Of a stretch of DNA of 64,000 nt, positions 10,132-20,112 are shown piece by piece. The translations under genes and the position numbers were made by a program. Each line of letters opens with the position of its first letter. The stretch's first letter is position 1. Source of the stretch: Bradyrhizobium barranii subsp. barranii (lineage in GTDB: Bacteria; Pseudomonadota; Alphaproteobacteria; Rhizobiales; Xanthobacteraceae). Below the pieces are notes generated by a model. The model made no database searches and was not told where the DNA came from. It saw only the letters and a list, made by a program, of their open reading frames with translations. The DNA is taken from contig NZ_CP086136.1 in the NCBI RefSeq assembly GCF_017565645.3, forward strand, positions 9,531,501-9,595,500. Reading direction: 5' to 3'.

Positions 10132-11019
10132 ATGCATCTTCTCAGGACCGATTCCGGTGCAGATGGACGGGACTTCCGGGCTCCCGTTTCCGAGCAAATT
10201 CCCGTCGGGCTGACCGCCCCCAGCATGGACCATTTGGACCAGCTTGAGGCGCAGAGCATCTACATTTTCCGCGAGGCCTTCGGCCGCCTGAAGAAGATCG
10301 CCCTGCTGTGGTCGCTCGGCAAGGACTCCAACGTCATGATCTGGCTGGCGCGCAAGGCGTTCTTCGGCCGGCTGCCGTTCCCGGCCCTCCACGTCGATAC
10401 CGGCAAGAAGTTTCCGGAGATGTATCGCTTCCGCGATCACTACGGGAAAGAGTGGGAGCTCGACCTGCGCGTCGAACCCTGCCCGCCGATCGATGCCGTC
10501 GACCCAACGCTGCCGCCGGCGGCCCGTTCCGCTGCGCGCAAGACCGAAGGTCTGAAGATGGCGCTCGGCAAATTCGGCTTTGACGGCCTGATCGCCGGCA
10601 TCCGCCGCGACGAAGAGGCGACGCGCGCCAAGGAGCGCGTGTTCTCGCCGCGCGGGCTCGAAGGCAATTGGGACGTGCGCGATCAGCCGCCGGAGTTCTG
10701 GGATCATTTCAATGCGTCGCCGCCGCAAGGCGCGCATTTGCGCATCCATCCGATCCTGCATTGGACCGAGGCCGACATCTGGGCCTACACCAAGCGCGAG
10801 AACATTCCGATCATCCCGCTGTATCTCGCCAAGGACGGCAAGCGTTACCGCTCGCTGGGCGATCAGGACATCACCAATCCGGTCGCGTCTACCGCGTCGA
10901 CCATCGATGAGATCCTGGTCGAGCTCGAGCAGACCAAGGTGCCGGAGCGCGCCGGCCGCGCGCTCGACCACGAGACCGAAGACGCCTTCGAGCGTCTGCG
11001 CGTCGCCGGCTATCTCTGA
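10132..11019 (+). CDS. cysD: Sulfate adenylyltransferase subunit 2 (CysD)
   Basis: This small catalytic subunit of ATP sulfurylase makes APS from sulfate and ATP. The PP-loop for ATP is seen as [12 protein letters not shown]. Conserved stretches [35 protein letters not shown] and the C-terminal GYL complete the family signature. The start is uncertain. ATG at 10132 gives 295 residues and keeps coding-like codon use upstream, whereas ATG at 10225 ([10 protein letters not shown]) gives 264 residues and aligns with the usual CysD N-terminus. Neither has a strong ribosome site. The open frame reaches back to 10042 through AT-rich DNA that is unlikely to be coding. The fused cysN-cysC gene follows 20 bp later. 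Confidence 0.93.
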   Translation: MHLLRTDSGADGRDFRAPVSEQIPVGLTAPSMDHLDQLEAQSIYIFREAFGRLKKIALLWSLGKDSNVMIWLARKAFFGRLPFPALHVDTGKKFPEMYRFRDHYGKEWELDLRVEPCPPIDAVDPTLPPAARSAARKTEGLKMALGKFGFDGLIAGIRRDEEATRAKERVFSPRGLEGNWDVRDQPPEFWDHFNASPPQGAHLRIHPILHWTEADIWAYTKRENIPIIPLYLAKDGKRYRSLGDQDITNPVASTASTIDEILVELEQTKVPERAGRALDHETEDAFERLRVAGYL

Positions 11020-11039
11020 TTCAAGGACGCAACGCGGCT

Positions 11040-12956
11040 ATGAACATGATCGTCACCCCCGCTTCGCCCGCCACTCCGAACGGCACCACGCGTCCGCAAG
11101 TCCGCATCGTCATCGTCGGTCATGTCGACCACGGCAAGTCGACGCTGGTCGGCCGCCTCCTGCACGAGACCGGCAGCCTGCCCGACGGCAAGCTCGAGAT
11201 GCTGAAAGCCGTCAGCGCGCGACGCGGCATGCCGTTCGAATGGTCGTTCCTGCTCGACGCGCTCCAGACCGAGCGCGATCAGGGCATCACCATCGACACC
11301 ACGCAGATCCGCTTCCGCACCAATTCGCGCGACATCGTGCTGATCGACGCGCCCGGCCATGCCGAATTCCTGCGCAACATGATCACCGGCGCCTCGCAGG
11401 CCGACGGCGCGGTGCTGATCATCGACGCGCTCGAAGGCGTGCGTGACCAGACCCGGCGGCACGGCTATCTGCTGCACCTGCTTGGCGTGAAGCAGGTCGC
11501 GATCGTCGTCAACAAGATGGACCGCGTCGATTTCAGCGCGGATCGCTTCAAGGAAATCAGCGACGAGATCTCGGCGCATTTGCAGGGCCTCGGCGTGACG
11601 CCGACGGCGGTGATCCCGATCTCGGCCCGCGATGGCGACGGCGTCGCGGAGCGCACCGACCGCGTCGGCTGGTACAAGGGTCCGACCGTGGTCGAGGCGC
11701 TGGATCGGCTCGAGCCGGCGCGTCCGCTGGAAGCCCTCGCCCTGCGCCTGCCGGTGCAGGCGATCTACAAGTTCGACGACCGCCGCATCGTGGCCGGCCG
11801 CATCGAATCCGGCAGCCTCATTGCCGGCGACGAGATCGTGATCATGCCGGCCGGCAAGATCGCCAGGATCAAGACGGTTGAAAGCTGGCCGGTAACGCCG
11901 GTCGCGGGACGGCAGGGCGCGGGGCGCTCGGTCGGCATCACGCTCGACCGCGAATTGTTCATCGAGCGCGGCGACATCGTCGCGCATGTCGGCTCCGCGC
12001 CGAGCGAGACGCGCCGTCTGCGAGCGCGGATCTTCTGGCTGCACGACAAGCCGCTCGCCAAGGGCGACCAGCTGCTGGTCCGCTGCGGCCCGAAGGAAAG
12101 CCGCGCCACCGTCGTCGCCATCGAGAAGGCGGTCGATCCCGGCGAGCTGTCGAGCGTCGAGAACAAGGCGATCAGCCGCAACCATGTCGGCGAGATCGAC
12201 ATTTCCCTTTCGAGCCCGATTGCCGCTGATCCCTACACCGAGAATCCGCGCACCGGCCGTCTCGTGATCGAGGTCTCGGGGCGCATCGCCGGCGGTGGTC
12301 TCGTGCTGTCGGTCGATGCCGGCCAGCGCGCCGTGCCGGTCGACATCGTGCCGGTGGAATCGGCGCTGCGGCCCGACGAACGCTCTGCGCGCTACCGCCA
12401 CAACGGCGCCGTGGTCTGGCTCACCGGCCTGCCGGCGTCCGGCAAGTCGACGCTGGCGAAGGCGCTGGAACGGCGGCTGTTCACCAATGGCGGCTCGCCG
12501 ATCCTGCTCGACGGCGACACGCTGCGCGCCGGGCTCAACAACGATCTCGGATTCTCCGCCGCCGACCGCAGCGAGAACATCCGCCGCCTCGCCGAGGTCG
12601 CGACCCATCTCGCCCGCAACGGCCACATTGCGATCGTCGCCGCCGTCTCGCCGGCCCGCGAGGACCGCGCGACCGCGCGACGCATCGCCGACACCGCGTT
12701 CCGCGAGATCCACGTCGCGACGCCGGCAGAGGTCTGCGAGGATCGCGATCCCAAGGGCCATTACAAGAAGGCCCGCGCCGGCGCGCTGGCGTCGTTCACC
12801 GGCATCGGCAACGACTACGAGCGACCCGAGGCTGCCGAGCTCGTGATCGACACGTCGGCCCGCACGGTTGCGGACGCTGCTGACGAGATCGAACGAATGC
12901 TGAAGACCACCGGCGTGCTGTTCGACGAGCTCGTGGACCTCGCCGCGAATATTTGA
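11040..12956 (+). CDS. cysNC: Fused sulfate adenylyltransferase subunit 1 / APS kinase (CysN-CysC, NodQ-like)
   Basis: This 638-residue bifunctional enzyme has two parts. The N-terminal part (about 1-430) is the EF-Tu-like GTPase CysN, with GHVDHGKST (P-loop), DAPGHAEF and NKMD motifs. GTP hydrolysis there drives APS synthesis with CysD. The C-terminal part (about 445-638) is APS kinase CysC, with P-loop GLPASGKST near residue 462, [10 protein letters not shown] and the [18 protein letters not shown] block, which makes PAPS. The same fusion is known as NodQ in rhizobia. It follows cysD closely. PAPS may feed sulfation reactions, because the CysH here looks APS-specific. Confidence 0.95.
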   Translation: MNMIVTPASPATPNGTTRPQVRIVIVGHVDHGKSTLVGRLLHETGSLPDGKLEMLKAVSARRGMPFEWSFLLDALQTERDQGITIDTTQIRFRTNSRDIVLIDAPGHAEFLRNMITGASQADGAVLIIDALEGVRDQTRRHGYLLHLLGVKQVAIVVNKMDRVDFSADRFKEISDEISAHLQGLGVTPTAVIPISARDGDGVAERTDRVGWYKGPTVVEALDRLEPARPLEALALRLPVQAIYKFDDRRIVAGRIESGSLIAGDEIVIMPAGKIARIKTVESWPVTPVAGRQGAGRSVGITLDRELFIERGDIVAHVGSAPSETRRLRARIFWLHDKPLAKGDQLLVRCGPKESRATVVAIEKAVDPGELSSVENKAISRNHVGEIDISLSSPIAADPYTENPRTGRLVIEVSGRIAGGGLVLSVDAGQRAVPVDIVPVESALRPDERSARYRHNGAVVWLTGLPASGKSTLAKALERRLFTNGGSPILLDGDTLRAGLNNDLGFSAADRSENIRRLAEVATHLARNGHIAIVAAVSPAREDRATARRIADTAFREIHVATPAEVCEDRDPKGHYKKARAGALASFTGIGNDYERPEAAELVIDTSARTVADAADEIERMLKTTGVLFDELVDLAANI

Positions 12957-12966
12957 GGCCGTCCGA

Positions 12967-13083
12967 TTTTCCCCGGCTGTCGTCGCCCGGCTTGACCGGG
13001 CGACCCAGTATTCCAGAGACAGCATTGGGTCACGGGGAAGCCGCGGCGTACTGGATTCCCCGCCTTCGCGGGGAATGACACCG
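12967..13083. repeat. Dispersed palindromic intergenic repeat
   Basis: This intergenic stretch contains nested complementary segments such as TCGCCCGG/CCGGGCGA near its left end and CCCCGCC..GGCGGGG-like arms around CCGCCTTCGCGGGG near its right end, with CCAGTATTCCAGAGAC between. Arrangements of this type (paired half-palindromes ending in GGGGAATGACA) are typical repeated intergenic elements in Bradyrhizobium. Related architecture recurs at 18141-18272. It may act as a terminator for cysNC. Repetition elsewhere in the genome cannot be verified from this window. Confidence 0.5.
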
Positions 13084-13253
13084 GTGCGTCGGGCTGCCCA
13101 CCACGCCTTGACATTTTGACAACTTTTGGAGGCCTTCTCACGGCCCCGATTTTGGGGCTAATAGGCCCTGAAAGCCGCCCCCTATGAGCGCATTTTGCTG
13201 CTGTCGGGTCAAAAGCAGCCAAAAAACAGCCATTTCCAACAAGAAAGCCCATC

Positions 13254-15419
13254 ATGAAACGCGTCGACGCCCACGGATTGAAGATCGCTCCCGTCCTGTT
13301 TGACTTCATCGCCAAGGAAGCGGCCCCGAAAACGGGGATCGCGCCGGACGCGTTCTGGGCCGGGGTCGCCGCCATCATCAAGGAGCTGGGGCCGAAGAAC
13401 CGCGCGCTGCTGGCGGTGCGCGACACGCTGCAGGCCAAGATCGACGACTGGCACCGCGCCAGCAAGGGCAAGGCGTTCGACCTCGATGCCTATACCGCCT
13501 TCCTGAAGGAGATCGGCTATCTCGTTCCGGAGCCGGCGACGCAGAAGGTCGAGACCGCCAATGTGGACGAAGAGATTGGCAAGATCTGTGGCCCGCAGCT
13601 CGTCGTGCCCCTCACCAACGCGCGCTATGCGCTGAACGCGGCGAACGCGCGCTGGGGCTCGCTCTATGACGCCTTCTACGGCACCGACGCGATCCCGCAC
13701 GACGCTGCCGAGAGCGGCAAGGGTTACAACAAGGCGCGCGGCGACAAGGTGATCGCCAAGGCCAAGGCATTCCTCGATGCCGCCGTGCCGCTGGCGACCG
13801 GCAGCCACACCGACGTCACCGCCTACAGCGTCGTGGCGGGCCAGCTCGCGGTGAAGCTGAAGAGCGGTAATGCGACCGCACTGAAGAACGCTGCGCAATT
13901 TGCCGGCTTCCAGGGTGATGCGGCCGCGCCGAGCGCCGTGCTGCTCGCCAACAACGGCTTGCACGTCGAGGTCAAGATCGACCGCAGCAGCGTGATCGGC
14001 AAGGACGATCCCGCCGGCGTCGCCGATATGATCATGGAGTCCGCGGTCTCGACCATCCTCGACATGGAAGACTCGGTCGCCGCGGTCGATGCCGAGGACA
14101 AGGTGCTGGTCTATCGCAACACGCTTGGCCTGATGAACGGCACGCTCTCGGCCGATTTCGAGAAGGGCGGCAAGACGCTGACCCGTTCGCTCAATGCCGA
14201 CCGCAGCTACAAGACGCCGGACGGCAAGGGCGAAGTGAAGCTGCATGGCCGCAGCCTGCTGCTGATGCGCAATTGCGGTCACCACATGTTCACCGACGCG
14301 GTGCTGGACGAGAAGGGCGAGGAAATTCCGGAAGGCCTGCTCGACGCGGCCGTCTCCGGCCTGCTAGCGATCCACGACCTCAAGGGCAACTCCAAGGTCA
14401 AGAACAGCCGCACCGGATCTGTCTATATCGTCAAGCCGAAGATGCACGGCCCGGACGAGGTGTCGCTGACCTGCGAGATCTTTGACCGCGTCGAGAAGAT
14501 GCTGTCGCTGCCCGAGAACACGCTCAAGGTCGGCATCATGGACGAGGAGCGGCGCACCACCGTCAACCTCAAGGCCTGCATCCAGCGCGCCTCCAAGCGC
14601 ATCATGTTCATCAACACCGGCTTCCTCGACCGTACCGGCGACGAGATCCACACCTCGATGGAAGCGGGCCCGATGATCCGCAAAAACGAGATGAAGGCGC
14701 AAGCCTGGATCAAGGCCTATGAGGACTGGAACGTCGACATGGGCCTGATCGACGGCCTGCCCGGCCACGCCCAGATCGGCAAGGGCATGTGGGCCGCGCC
14801 CGACAAGATGGCGGACATGCTGCAACAGAAGCTCGCGCATCCGCAGGCCGGCGCCACCACCGCCTGGGTGCCCTCGCCGACCGCGGCGACGCTGCACGCC
14901 CTGCACTATCACCAGGTCAACGTCACCGCGCGCCAGCAGGAGCTCACCAAGGGCGGCCCGCGCGCAAAGCTCTCCGACATCCTCACCATCCCGGTGTCGA
15001 AGTCGAACTGGGCGCCCGACGACGTCAAGCAGGAGATCGACAACAACTGCCAGGGCATTCTCGGTTACGTCGTGCGCTGGATCGACCAGGGCGTCGGCTG
15101 CTCCAAGGTGCCTGATATCCACGATGTCGGCCTGATGGAAGACCGCGCGACCTTGCGCATCTCGAGCCAGCATCTCGCCAACTGGCTGCACCAGGGTGTC
15201 ATCACTGAGGCGCAGGTGATGGAATCGCTCAAGCGCATGGCCGTCGTGGTCGACAAGCAGAACGCCGGCGACGCCATCTACAAGCCGATGGCGCCCGCCT
15301 TCGACGGTGTCGCGTTCAAGGCGGCCTGCGACCTGATCTTCAAGGGGCGCGAGCAGCCGAACGGCTACACCGAGTACATCCTCACCGCCCGCCGCCGCGA
15401 GGCCAAGGCTGCGGGCTAA
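13254..15419 (+). CDS. glcB: Malate synthase G
   Basis: This enzyme condenses glyoxylate with acetyl-CoA to malate in the glyoxylate and glycolate pathways. The 721-residue length matches the monomeric G isoform (about 720), not isoform A. Recognisable family blocks are the N-terminal [107 protein letters not shown] and the C-terminal [13 protein letters not shown]. The catalytic Arg and Asp lie in the [10 protein letters not shown] and GDEIHT regions as known for the family. It stands alone: no isocitrate lyase or glycolate oxidase gene is adjacent. A strong terminator follows. Confidence 0.97.
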   Translation: MKRVDAHGLKIAPVLFDFIAKEAAPKTGIAPDAFWAGVAAIIKELGPKNRALLAVRDTLQAKIDDWHRASKGKAFDLDAYTAFLKEIGYLVPEPATQKVETANVDEEIGKICGPQLVVPLTNARYALNAANARWGSLYDAFYGTDAIPHDAAESGKGYNKARGDKVIAKAKAFLDAAVPLATGSHTDVTAYSVVAGQLAVKLKSGNATALKNAAQFAGFQGDAAAPSAVLLANNGLHVEVKIDRSSVIGKDDPAGVADMIMESAVSTILDMEDSVAAVDAEDKVLVYRNTLGLMNGTLSADFEKGGKTLTRSLNADRSYKTPDGKGEVKLHGRSLLLMRNCGHHMFTDAVLDEKGEEIPEGLLDAAVSGLLAIHDLKGNSKVKNSRTGSVYIVKPKMHGPDEVSLTCEIFDRVEKMLSLPENTLKVGIMDEERRTTVNLKACIQRASKRIMFINTGFLDRTGDEIHTSMEAGPMIRKNEMKAQAWIKAYEDWNVDMGLIDGLPGHAQIGKGMWAAPDKMADMLQQKLAHPQAGATTAWVPSPTAATLHALHYHQVNVTARQQELTKGGPRAKLSDILTIPVSKSNWAPDDVKQEIDNNCQGILGYVVRWIDQGVGCSKVPDIHDVGLMEDRATLRISSQHLANWLHQGVITEAQVMESLKRMAVVVDKQNAGDAIYKPMAPAFDGVAFKAACDLIFKGREQPNGYTEYILTARRREAKAAG

Positions 15420-15440
15420 AGCCCGATCATTCAAACACCA

Positions 15441-15468
15441 AAGCCCCGGCTCGCGCCGGGGCTTTTTT
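15441..15468 (+). terminator. Rho-independent terminator of glcB
   Basis: A GC-rich hairpin with arms AAGCCCCGGC and GCCGGGGCTT around a short loop is followed by a run of six T, 21 bp after the glcB stop codon. This is a textbook intrinsic terminator for the plus strand. Confidence 0.9.
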
Positions 15469-15478
15469 GTTGCGGGCC

Positions 15479-15563
15479 GTAGCCCGGATGGAGCGAAGCG
15501 CAATCCGGGACCGGCGTTGCTTGGGGCAGGCCCCCGGATTTCGCTGCGCTCCATCCGGGTTAC
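15479..15563. repeat. REP-like palindromic repeat
   Basis: Two half-elements face each other: GTAGCCCGGATGGAGCGAAG at the left and its near complement ending CTCCATCCGGGTTAC at the right. They can pair over about 30 bp around a central spacer of about 20 bp. The sequence style (AGCCCGGATGGAGCGAAGCG) is a well-known repeated intergenic palindrome in many proteobacteria including Bradyrhizobium. No coding content is seen. Confidence 0.75.
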
Positions 15564-15576
15564 ACGTCCCGCCCCG

Positions 15577-15732
15577 CTAAAACACCGTCAGATATTTCAG
15601 CAGCGATACCACGCCGATGATGATGACGACCACGCGCGCGATCTGCTTGGCGCGACCGTCCGTGGGCAGCATGTTGATGAGATAGAGCACGAGAATGACG
15701 ACGAGAAAGGTGACGAGTACGCCGACCAGCAT
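15577..15732 (-). CDS. Small two-span membrane protein (51 residues), stress-promoter associated
   Basis: This short frame encodes 51 residues with two hydrophobic spans, [20 protein letters not shown] and [18 protein letters not shown], separated by a charged turn ([12 protein letters not shown]). A ribosome site GGGGGG lies 8 bp before the ATG at 15732. An exact match to the alphaproteobacterial EcfG promoter (GGAAC, 16 bp, CGTT) lies 40-64 bp upstream of the start, which strongly supports a real gene. Its style resembles the Thivi_2564-type small membrane proteins. Function is unknown; induction by general stress is inferred. Confidence 0.8.
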   Translation of the reverse strand: MLVGVLVTFLVVILVLYLINMLPTDGRAKQIARVVVIIIGVVSLLKYLTVF

Positions 15733-15771
15733 CGCAAGGACCCCCCTTCAGGCAAATTGCTACGGTGTTCT

Positions 15772-15796
15772 AACGCCTATCTCCCGCGCAGGTTCC
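15772..15796 (-). promoter_or_regulatory. EcfG-type general stress promoter
   Basis: Read on the minus strand, GGAAC (15796-15792) and CGTT (15775-15772) are separated by exactly 16 bp. This fits the consensus known for sigma-EcfG promoters in Alphaproteobacteria, GGAAC-N16/17-CGTT. It drives the 51-residue membrane protein gene that starts at 15732. Confidence 0.75.
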
Positions 15797-16005
15797 ATCA
15801 CGGCAACCCACTGCAACTTCTAGTAAATACGTACTTCTACGATCAGCCGGCCTGCCTAAAACTTTACCCTTTTCGTTTCAGATGCAGAAACCGTTTGGGT
15901 GATGCGCCGCAAACGGCATGCGATTGCCGATCTGCCTGCCCCTCCGTTTTTGATGTTGCCGGGGCGTCTCGACGAACTTTGCAATGGGAATTTAGGGGGG
16001 CTTCG

Positions 16006-18099
16006 ATGCTGAATCGTCTGACCGTGTCCGCGCTGCTGAAGGCGGTGATCGCCATCACGTCGGTCTGTGTGGTGATTGCACTCTCGCTCACCGCCTACGC
16101 CTCCTGGGACCGCCTCAAGACCGCCAACCGCATCTCGCAGATCGCCGACGCCTCCGCCGATCTGTTCAAGGCGATGCACAATCTGCGCACCGACCGCTCG
16201 ACCACGTCCCGGCTGCTGAACGCGACCGAGCCGATGGACTCCGAGATCGAGAGATATCTGCGCGCGCTGCGCGATGCCCAGATGCCGGCGATGGCCCGCG
16301 CGCTCGAGCTGCTGCCGAGCATCGACTTCCCGCAATCGGGCGCGCTGGTGCCTGAGCTCGCGCGGCTCTACAAGCTGCTGGGCGAAGAGCAGAAGCAGTT
16401 CTGGGAGGATGTTGCCAAACCGAAGGACCAGCGCCGCGCCGGCCTGACCAAGGAATACATGGAGACGACGCAGGGGCTGCTCGACGTGCTCGACAAGCTC
16501 TCGGGCGTCCTCGCCGCCACCGTCAACCACCAGGATGCCGTGATCGACCAGTTGCTGTCGATCAAGCAGAGCGCCTGGCTGCTCCGCAACACCGCGGGCG
16601 AGGCCTCACTGATCGTCTCGACCGGACTTGCGGCCGGCAAGATCTCGCCGGAGGGCCGCAACAACTATACCCAATTTGTCGGCGGTACGGCCGCGATGTG
16701 GAAAGCGCTGGAATTGTCGACCTCGGGCATGCAATTGCCGCCCGCGCTCGCCTCGGCCATGACCACGGCCAAGACCGCTTATTTCGAGCCGCAATATCTC
16801 ACCCTGCGCGACCGTCTCGCGGACACCCTGGTCAAGGGTGAGAAGGCCGAGCTGACGGCCAACCAGTGGAGCCCGCTCACGGTCGGCCGTATGGCCAGTG
16901 CGGTCGCGGTGGCCGAAGCCGCGCTCGACGCCGCCCGGAGCTACACGCAGGAGCAGCGCAGTACCGCACAGCGCGCGCTGATCGTGCAGCTTGCACTCCT
17001 GGCGCTCGCCATCGGCCTCGCCGTCGGCGCGGTCATGCTGGTCAGCCGCCGCGTCATCCATCCCCTCAACACCATCCGCGACGCCATGCTCAAGGTCGCC
17101 GGCGGCGACCTTGCCGTCGACAGCGGCTATCTCGACCGCCAGGACGAGATCGGCGCGCTTGCCGGCGCGCTGGAAACCTTCAAGCAGCAGGCGACCGAGA
17201 AGCTCAAGATCGAAGAGCATGAGCGCGAGCGCAATGTCGGCGCGGCCGCGCGCCAGCGCGCCGTCGAGACTTATGTCGGCGAGTTCGAGGGCGCGGTGCG
17301 CAAGACGCTCGGCGAACTGAGCGAAGCGTCCGGCGAGATGCGCAAGACCTCGGGCGACCTCTCCGCGGTGTCGCGCCAGACCAACGACCGCGTCCAGGTC
17401 GCCGGCAAGGCCTCCAACGACGCCTCCATGAGCGTCGACAGCGTCGCCGCCGCGGCCGAGGAGCTGTCTGCCTCGATCAACGACATCAGCCAGCAGGCGG
17501 CGCACGCCGCGGGCATTGCCAGCCGCGCCGTCAACCAGGCCCGCGAGACCGACGGCACGGTGCAAGGGCTGGCGCAGTCCGCAGGACGCATCGGCGAGGT
17601 GGTCGGCCTGATCAACACCATCGCGGCGCAGACCAATCTGCTCGCGCTCAACGCGACGATCGAAGCCGCACGTGCGGGCGAAGCCGGGCGCGGTTTCGCG
17701 GTCGTCGCCTCCGAGGTGAAATCGCTGGCCAGCCAGACCGCAAAAGCCACCGAGGAAATCTCCGGGCAGATCGCCGACATCCAGCGGGTGGCGAGCGACG
17801 CCATCAACGCGATCCAGACCATCGGTGGCATCATCGGCGAAGTGAACGAGGTCGCCACCGCGATTGCCGCCGCCGTGCAGGAGCAGGGTGCGGCGACCCA
17901 GGAGATCACGCGCAGCACGCAATTTGCGGCACACGGCACCAGGAACGTGTCCGACAACATCACCGGCGTGAAGGCCGACGCGGATGCTGCCGCCGGTGCG
18001 GCGGACAACGTCAAGCAGGCCTCGGAAACGCTGGAGACGCAGAGCCGCCAGCTCGGCCAGCAGGTCAGCGACTTCCTGGGGAAGATCCGCGCGGCGTAG
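16006..18099 (+). CDS. Methyl-accepting chemotaxis protein
   Basis: This is a transmembrane chemoreceptor of 697 residues. The start at 16006 follows a strong ribosome site (AGGGGGG) 5 bp upstream; the frame is open to 15517, but that part covers a repeat and lacks coding character. Domains are TM1 (about 10-32), a long periplasmic helical sensor region (about 35-320), TM2 (about 327-348), a HAMP linker (about 349-402) and the cytoplasmic signalling helix. The conserved hairpin tip [30 protein letters not shown] is present. The C-terminus has no visible NWETF-like CheR tether. No che genes are adjacent, so it is an orphan receptor; the ligand is unknown. Confidence 0.95.
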   Translation: MLNRLTVSALLKAVIAITSVCVVIALSLTAYASWDRLKTANRISQIADASADLFKAMHNLRTDRSTTSRLLNATEPMDSEIERYLRALRDAQMPAMARALELLPSIDFPQSGALVPELARLYKLLGEEQKQFWEDVAKPKDQRRAGLTKEYMETTQGLLDVLDKLSGVLAATVNHQDAVIDQLLSIKQSAWLLRNTAGEASLIVSTGLAAGKISPEGRNNYTQFVGGTAAMWKALELSTSGMQLPPALASAMTTAKTAYFEPQYLTLRDRLADTLVKGEKAELTANQWSPLTVGRMASAVAVAEAALDAARSYTQEQRSTAQRALIVQLALLALAIGLAVGAVMLVSRRVIHPLNTIRDAMLKVAGGDLAVDSGYLDRQDEIGALAGALETFKQQATEKLKIEEHERERNVGAAARQRAVETYVGEFEGAVRKTLGELSEASGEMRKTSGDLSAVSRQTNDRVQVAGKASNDASMSVDSVAAAAEELSASINDISQQAAHAAGIASRAVNQARETDGTVQGLAQSAGRIGEVVGLINTIAAQTNLLALNATIEAARAGEAGRGFAVVASEVKSLASQTAKATEEISGQIADIQRVASDAINAIQTIGGIIGEVNEVATAIAAAVQEQGAATQEITRSTQFAAHGTRNVSDNITGVKADADAAAGAADNVKQASETLETQSRQLGQQVSDFLGKIRAA

Positions 18100-18140
18100 G
18101 ACTTGCGGATTGGATAGAAAGCTGCCGCTACACCTTCAGT

Positions 18141-18272
18141 GTCGTCCCGGCGAACGCCGGGACCCATAACCACAGGGAGAAGTTGTCGCGCGAGCTGCTA
18201 ACCACGTGCCTTCGTCAAACCGCTTCCTGTGGTTATGGATCCCGGATCTGCGCTCCGCTTGTCCGGGACGAC
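18141..18272. repeat. Dispersed inverted repeat flanking the insertion sequence
   Basis: Left and right halves are complementary: GTCGTCCCGGCG and GACCCATAACCACAGG at the left pair with CCTGTGGTTATGGATCC and GTCCGGGACGAC at the right, around a central 40-bp spacer. This is a typical mobile-looking intergenic palindrome of Bradyrhizobium-like genomes. It ends about 20 bp before the left end of the IS630-type element. Confidence 0.75.
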
Positions 18273-18291
18273 AGTGGAGATCGAGGCGCTA

Positions 18292-19408
18292 GTACCCGGA
18301 ATCAGAGCTGAGTGATACGGCGGCCTTTGAAACGGCGTTGACGGACCTTTTTCTTGGTCCAGACGAAGGGCTCGGCTCTGTCGTTGTATGCGTTGACGTA
18401 GGCATCGATGTGTTCCTGAAGCTGCTTGAGGCTCGTGAAGGAGGTGCCGCTGAGCGACTGCCCCTGCAAGATGGAAAACCATACTTCGACCTGATTGAGC
18501 CATGACGCACTTGTCGGCGTGAAATGAAATTGCACGTTGGGGTGGGCCTTGAGCCAGTCCTCGTTCTTTTTATGGGTGTTGAGGTTGTCGAGGATGACGT
18601 GAAGCTTGCGGTTCGGAAAAGTCGCGGTGACGCTGTTCATGAAATCGAGAAACTCGACGCGGCGCCGGCGTTTTGAATGGGTCGCGATGATCTTTCCGGT
18701 GGCGACTTCGAGCGCCGCAAACAATGTTGTGGTGCCATGCCGCTTGTAATCGTGGCTTTGGCCGGTCAAGGCGCGGCCATTGGGCAACTTCAGATAACCC
18801 TGCGCTCGCTCCAAAGCCTGGATCGAGGGCTTCTCGTCCACGCACAGCACAATGGCCTTCGCCGGCGGCGCGACATAGAGGCCGACAACATCGGCGGCTT
18901 TGGCCGTAAAGTTCGGGTCGTTGCTCTCGCACCAGGACTTGCGAGCCACCAGGTCAATCTTGTGGCTGCGCAGGAACCGCCAGACATATTGGACATCGAC
19001 ATCGCCCAGCGCCTCGGCCAGCAGGGGCCGGTCCAGCGCGCAAACCCTTGCGGTGGCGGCTTATCCAGCAGCTTCAGAATCCGCTTGTCGGTCGTCTTCG
19101 TATAGATCGGCTGCTTGCCAGGCCGCGGCTTGTCTTGCAGCCCTTCAAGGCCATGGTCGGCATAGCGATGCCGCCAAAGGCTGACAATCCGCGGCTGGAC
19201 CCCAACTTCCTTGGCGATCGACCGGGTGCTGCGCCCATCCGCCGCCAACAGAACTATCCGCGCCCGCTTCAAATCGCGCTGCAACGTCACCGGTGAGCGA
19301 CAGCACGCCTCAAGCACCTTGCGATCTTTCCTCGAAAGGTGGACTTCTCTTGCTTCGGGTATCATCCCGACCTTGAATCACGACTCACGTTCCAAGAAAA
19401 GTGGGTAC
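18292..19408 (-). mobile_element. IS630-family insertion sequence (1117 bp)
   Basis: The ends are defined by the short inverted termini GTACCC at 18292 and GGGTAC at 19408, each flanked by TA (18290-18291 and 19409-19410). That is the TA target duplication known for the IS630/Tc1/mariner group. The reconstructed empty site reads GGCGC-TA-GCGCC, a perfect palindrome. The interior encodes a DDE transposase of IS630 type in two overlapping frames. The element sits between the chemoreceptor gene and the DUF2865 gene and interrupts no recognisable gene. Further terminal homology beyond the six bases is weak. Confidence 0.88.
18302..19365 (-). pseudogene. IS630-family transposase, frameshifted
   Basis: The N-terminal helix-turn-helix part starts at ATG 19365 (LSRKDRKVLEACC, SIAKEVGVQPRIVSLW) and stays in frame to about 19024. 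There, a run of four C (minus strand) follows WTGP. The catalytic half continues in the -1 frame down to 18302, with DDE residues in CVDEKPS, ILDNLNTHK and WLNQVE. Joining the frames gives WTGPLLAEALGD, the normal family sequence. Either one C has been lost, making a dead gene, or the CCCC run allows programmed -1 slippage, as some IS families use. Upstream of the shift the 0-frame product would be about 190 residues with an unrelated tail. Confidence 0.85.
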
Positions 19409-19441
19409 TAGCGCCGCAACCTACTTGAGGCCGCACCGCCC

Positions 19442-20095
19442 CTACTCCTTCGCGACCACCGGCACCTGGCGGAACCTGGCGCGCACCGACTCCGGCAGCG
19501 GCGAAAAATTCATCGCGACGCCGCGGCGGTCGTTGGCGTTGCGGTTGGCGACCACCAGGCCATCGCTGCCCGCGACGATGTCGCCCTTGCGCAAAGTCGG
19601 ATCGTCCTCGACCTTAACCTGGGCGAGGCCGACCGGATCCTTGCCGTTGCAGGTGCAGCCCGCGACGATCTCGTTGCGGAAGCGGAACGCATTCGGCAGG
19701 TCGGAATAGGATTTTCCCTTGTCCGTCGTGGCGTCGTCGATGTTGCTGCCATAGACCAGCGAGGTTTCGGACGTCGGGCAGAAGCTCTTGCAGGATTTCG
19801 CCTTGCTTTCGGCGTCGTTTCCTTGCGCCGGGAAGTAGCGGCCATCGCAACCGCGCACGCAATAGGCGATGCCGCCGCCATAAGAGGCCCGCTGGCGCGG
19901 CGTGTCGTAGCGCGGCATGTCATCGGTCGGGAACGGCATGCGGATCTCCGGCGCTGAGCGCGCGCGGAAGCCGCCGAACAGCGCCGAGAAGAAGTCTTCC
20001 GCATGCGCCGACGGCGTCAACGCGAGGCCGAACGAGGCGACGGCGAAGCACGCCGCCGCGCCACCGGCCAGTTTGCCGATCGAACGTCTCTTCAT
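19442..20095 (-). CDS. DUF2865 exported cysteine-rich protein
   Basis: This predicted secreted protein has 217 residues. The start ATG at 20095 follows GAGG 4 bp upstream and opens a Sec signal (MKRRSIGK, hydrophobic core, PSAHA). The frame is open further upstream, but that part overlaps the transpeptidase gene and lacks signal character. The mature part has the DUF2865 pattern, YCVRGCDGRYFP, then CKSFCP, and CTCNGKDP, six cysteines that probably form disulfides in the periplasm. Function is unknown. The 17-bp gap to the upstream L,D-transpeptidase gene suggests one transcript and a cell-wall role. Confidence 0.85.
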   Translation of the reverse strand: MKRRSIGKLAGGAAACFAVASFGLALTPSAHAEDFFSALFGGFRARSAPEIRMPFPTDDMPRYDTPRQRASYGGGIAYCVRGCDGRYFPAQGNDAESKAKSCKSFCPTSETSLVYGSNIDDATTDKGKSYSDLPNAFRFRNEIVAGCTCNGKDPVGLAQVKVEDDPTLRKGDIVAGSDGLVVANRNANDRRGVAMNFSPLPESVRARFRQVPVVAKE

Positions 20096-20112
20096 ATGAC
20101 CTCGCCCAACTC

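Noticed and set aside
11010..13025. 671-residue minus-strand frame over cysNC
   Set aside because: Antisense to the fused CysN-CysC with all motifs intact.
15517..16005. 163-residue N-terminal extension of the chemoreceptor
   Set aside because: Covers a palindromic repeat and the opposed small gene; the true start at 16006 has a strong ribosome site and membrane span.
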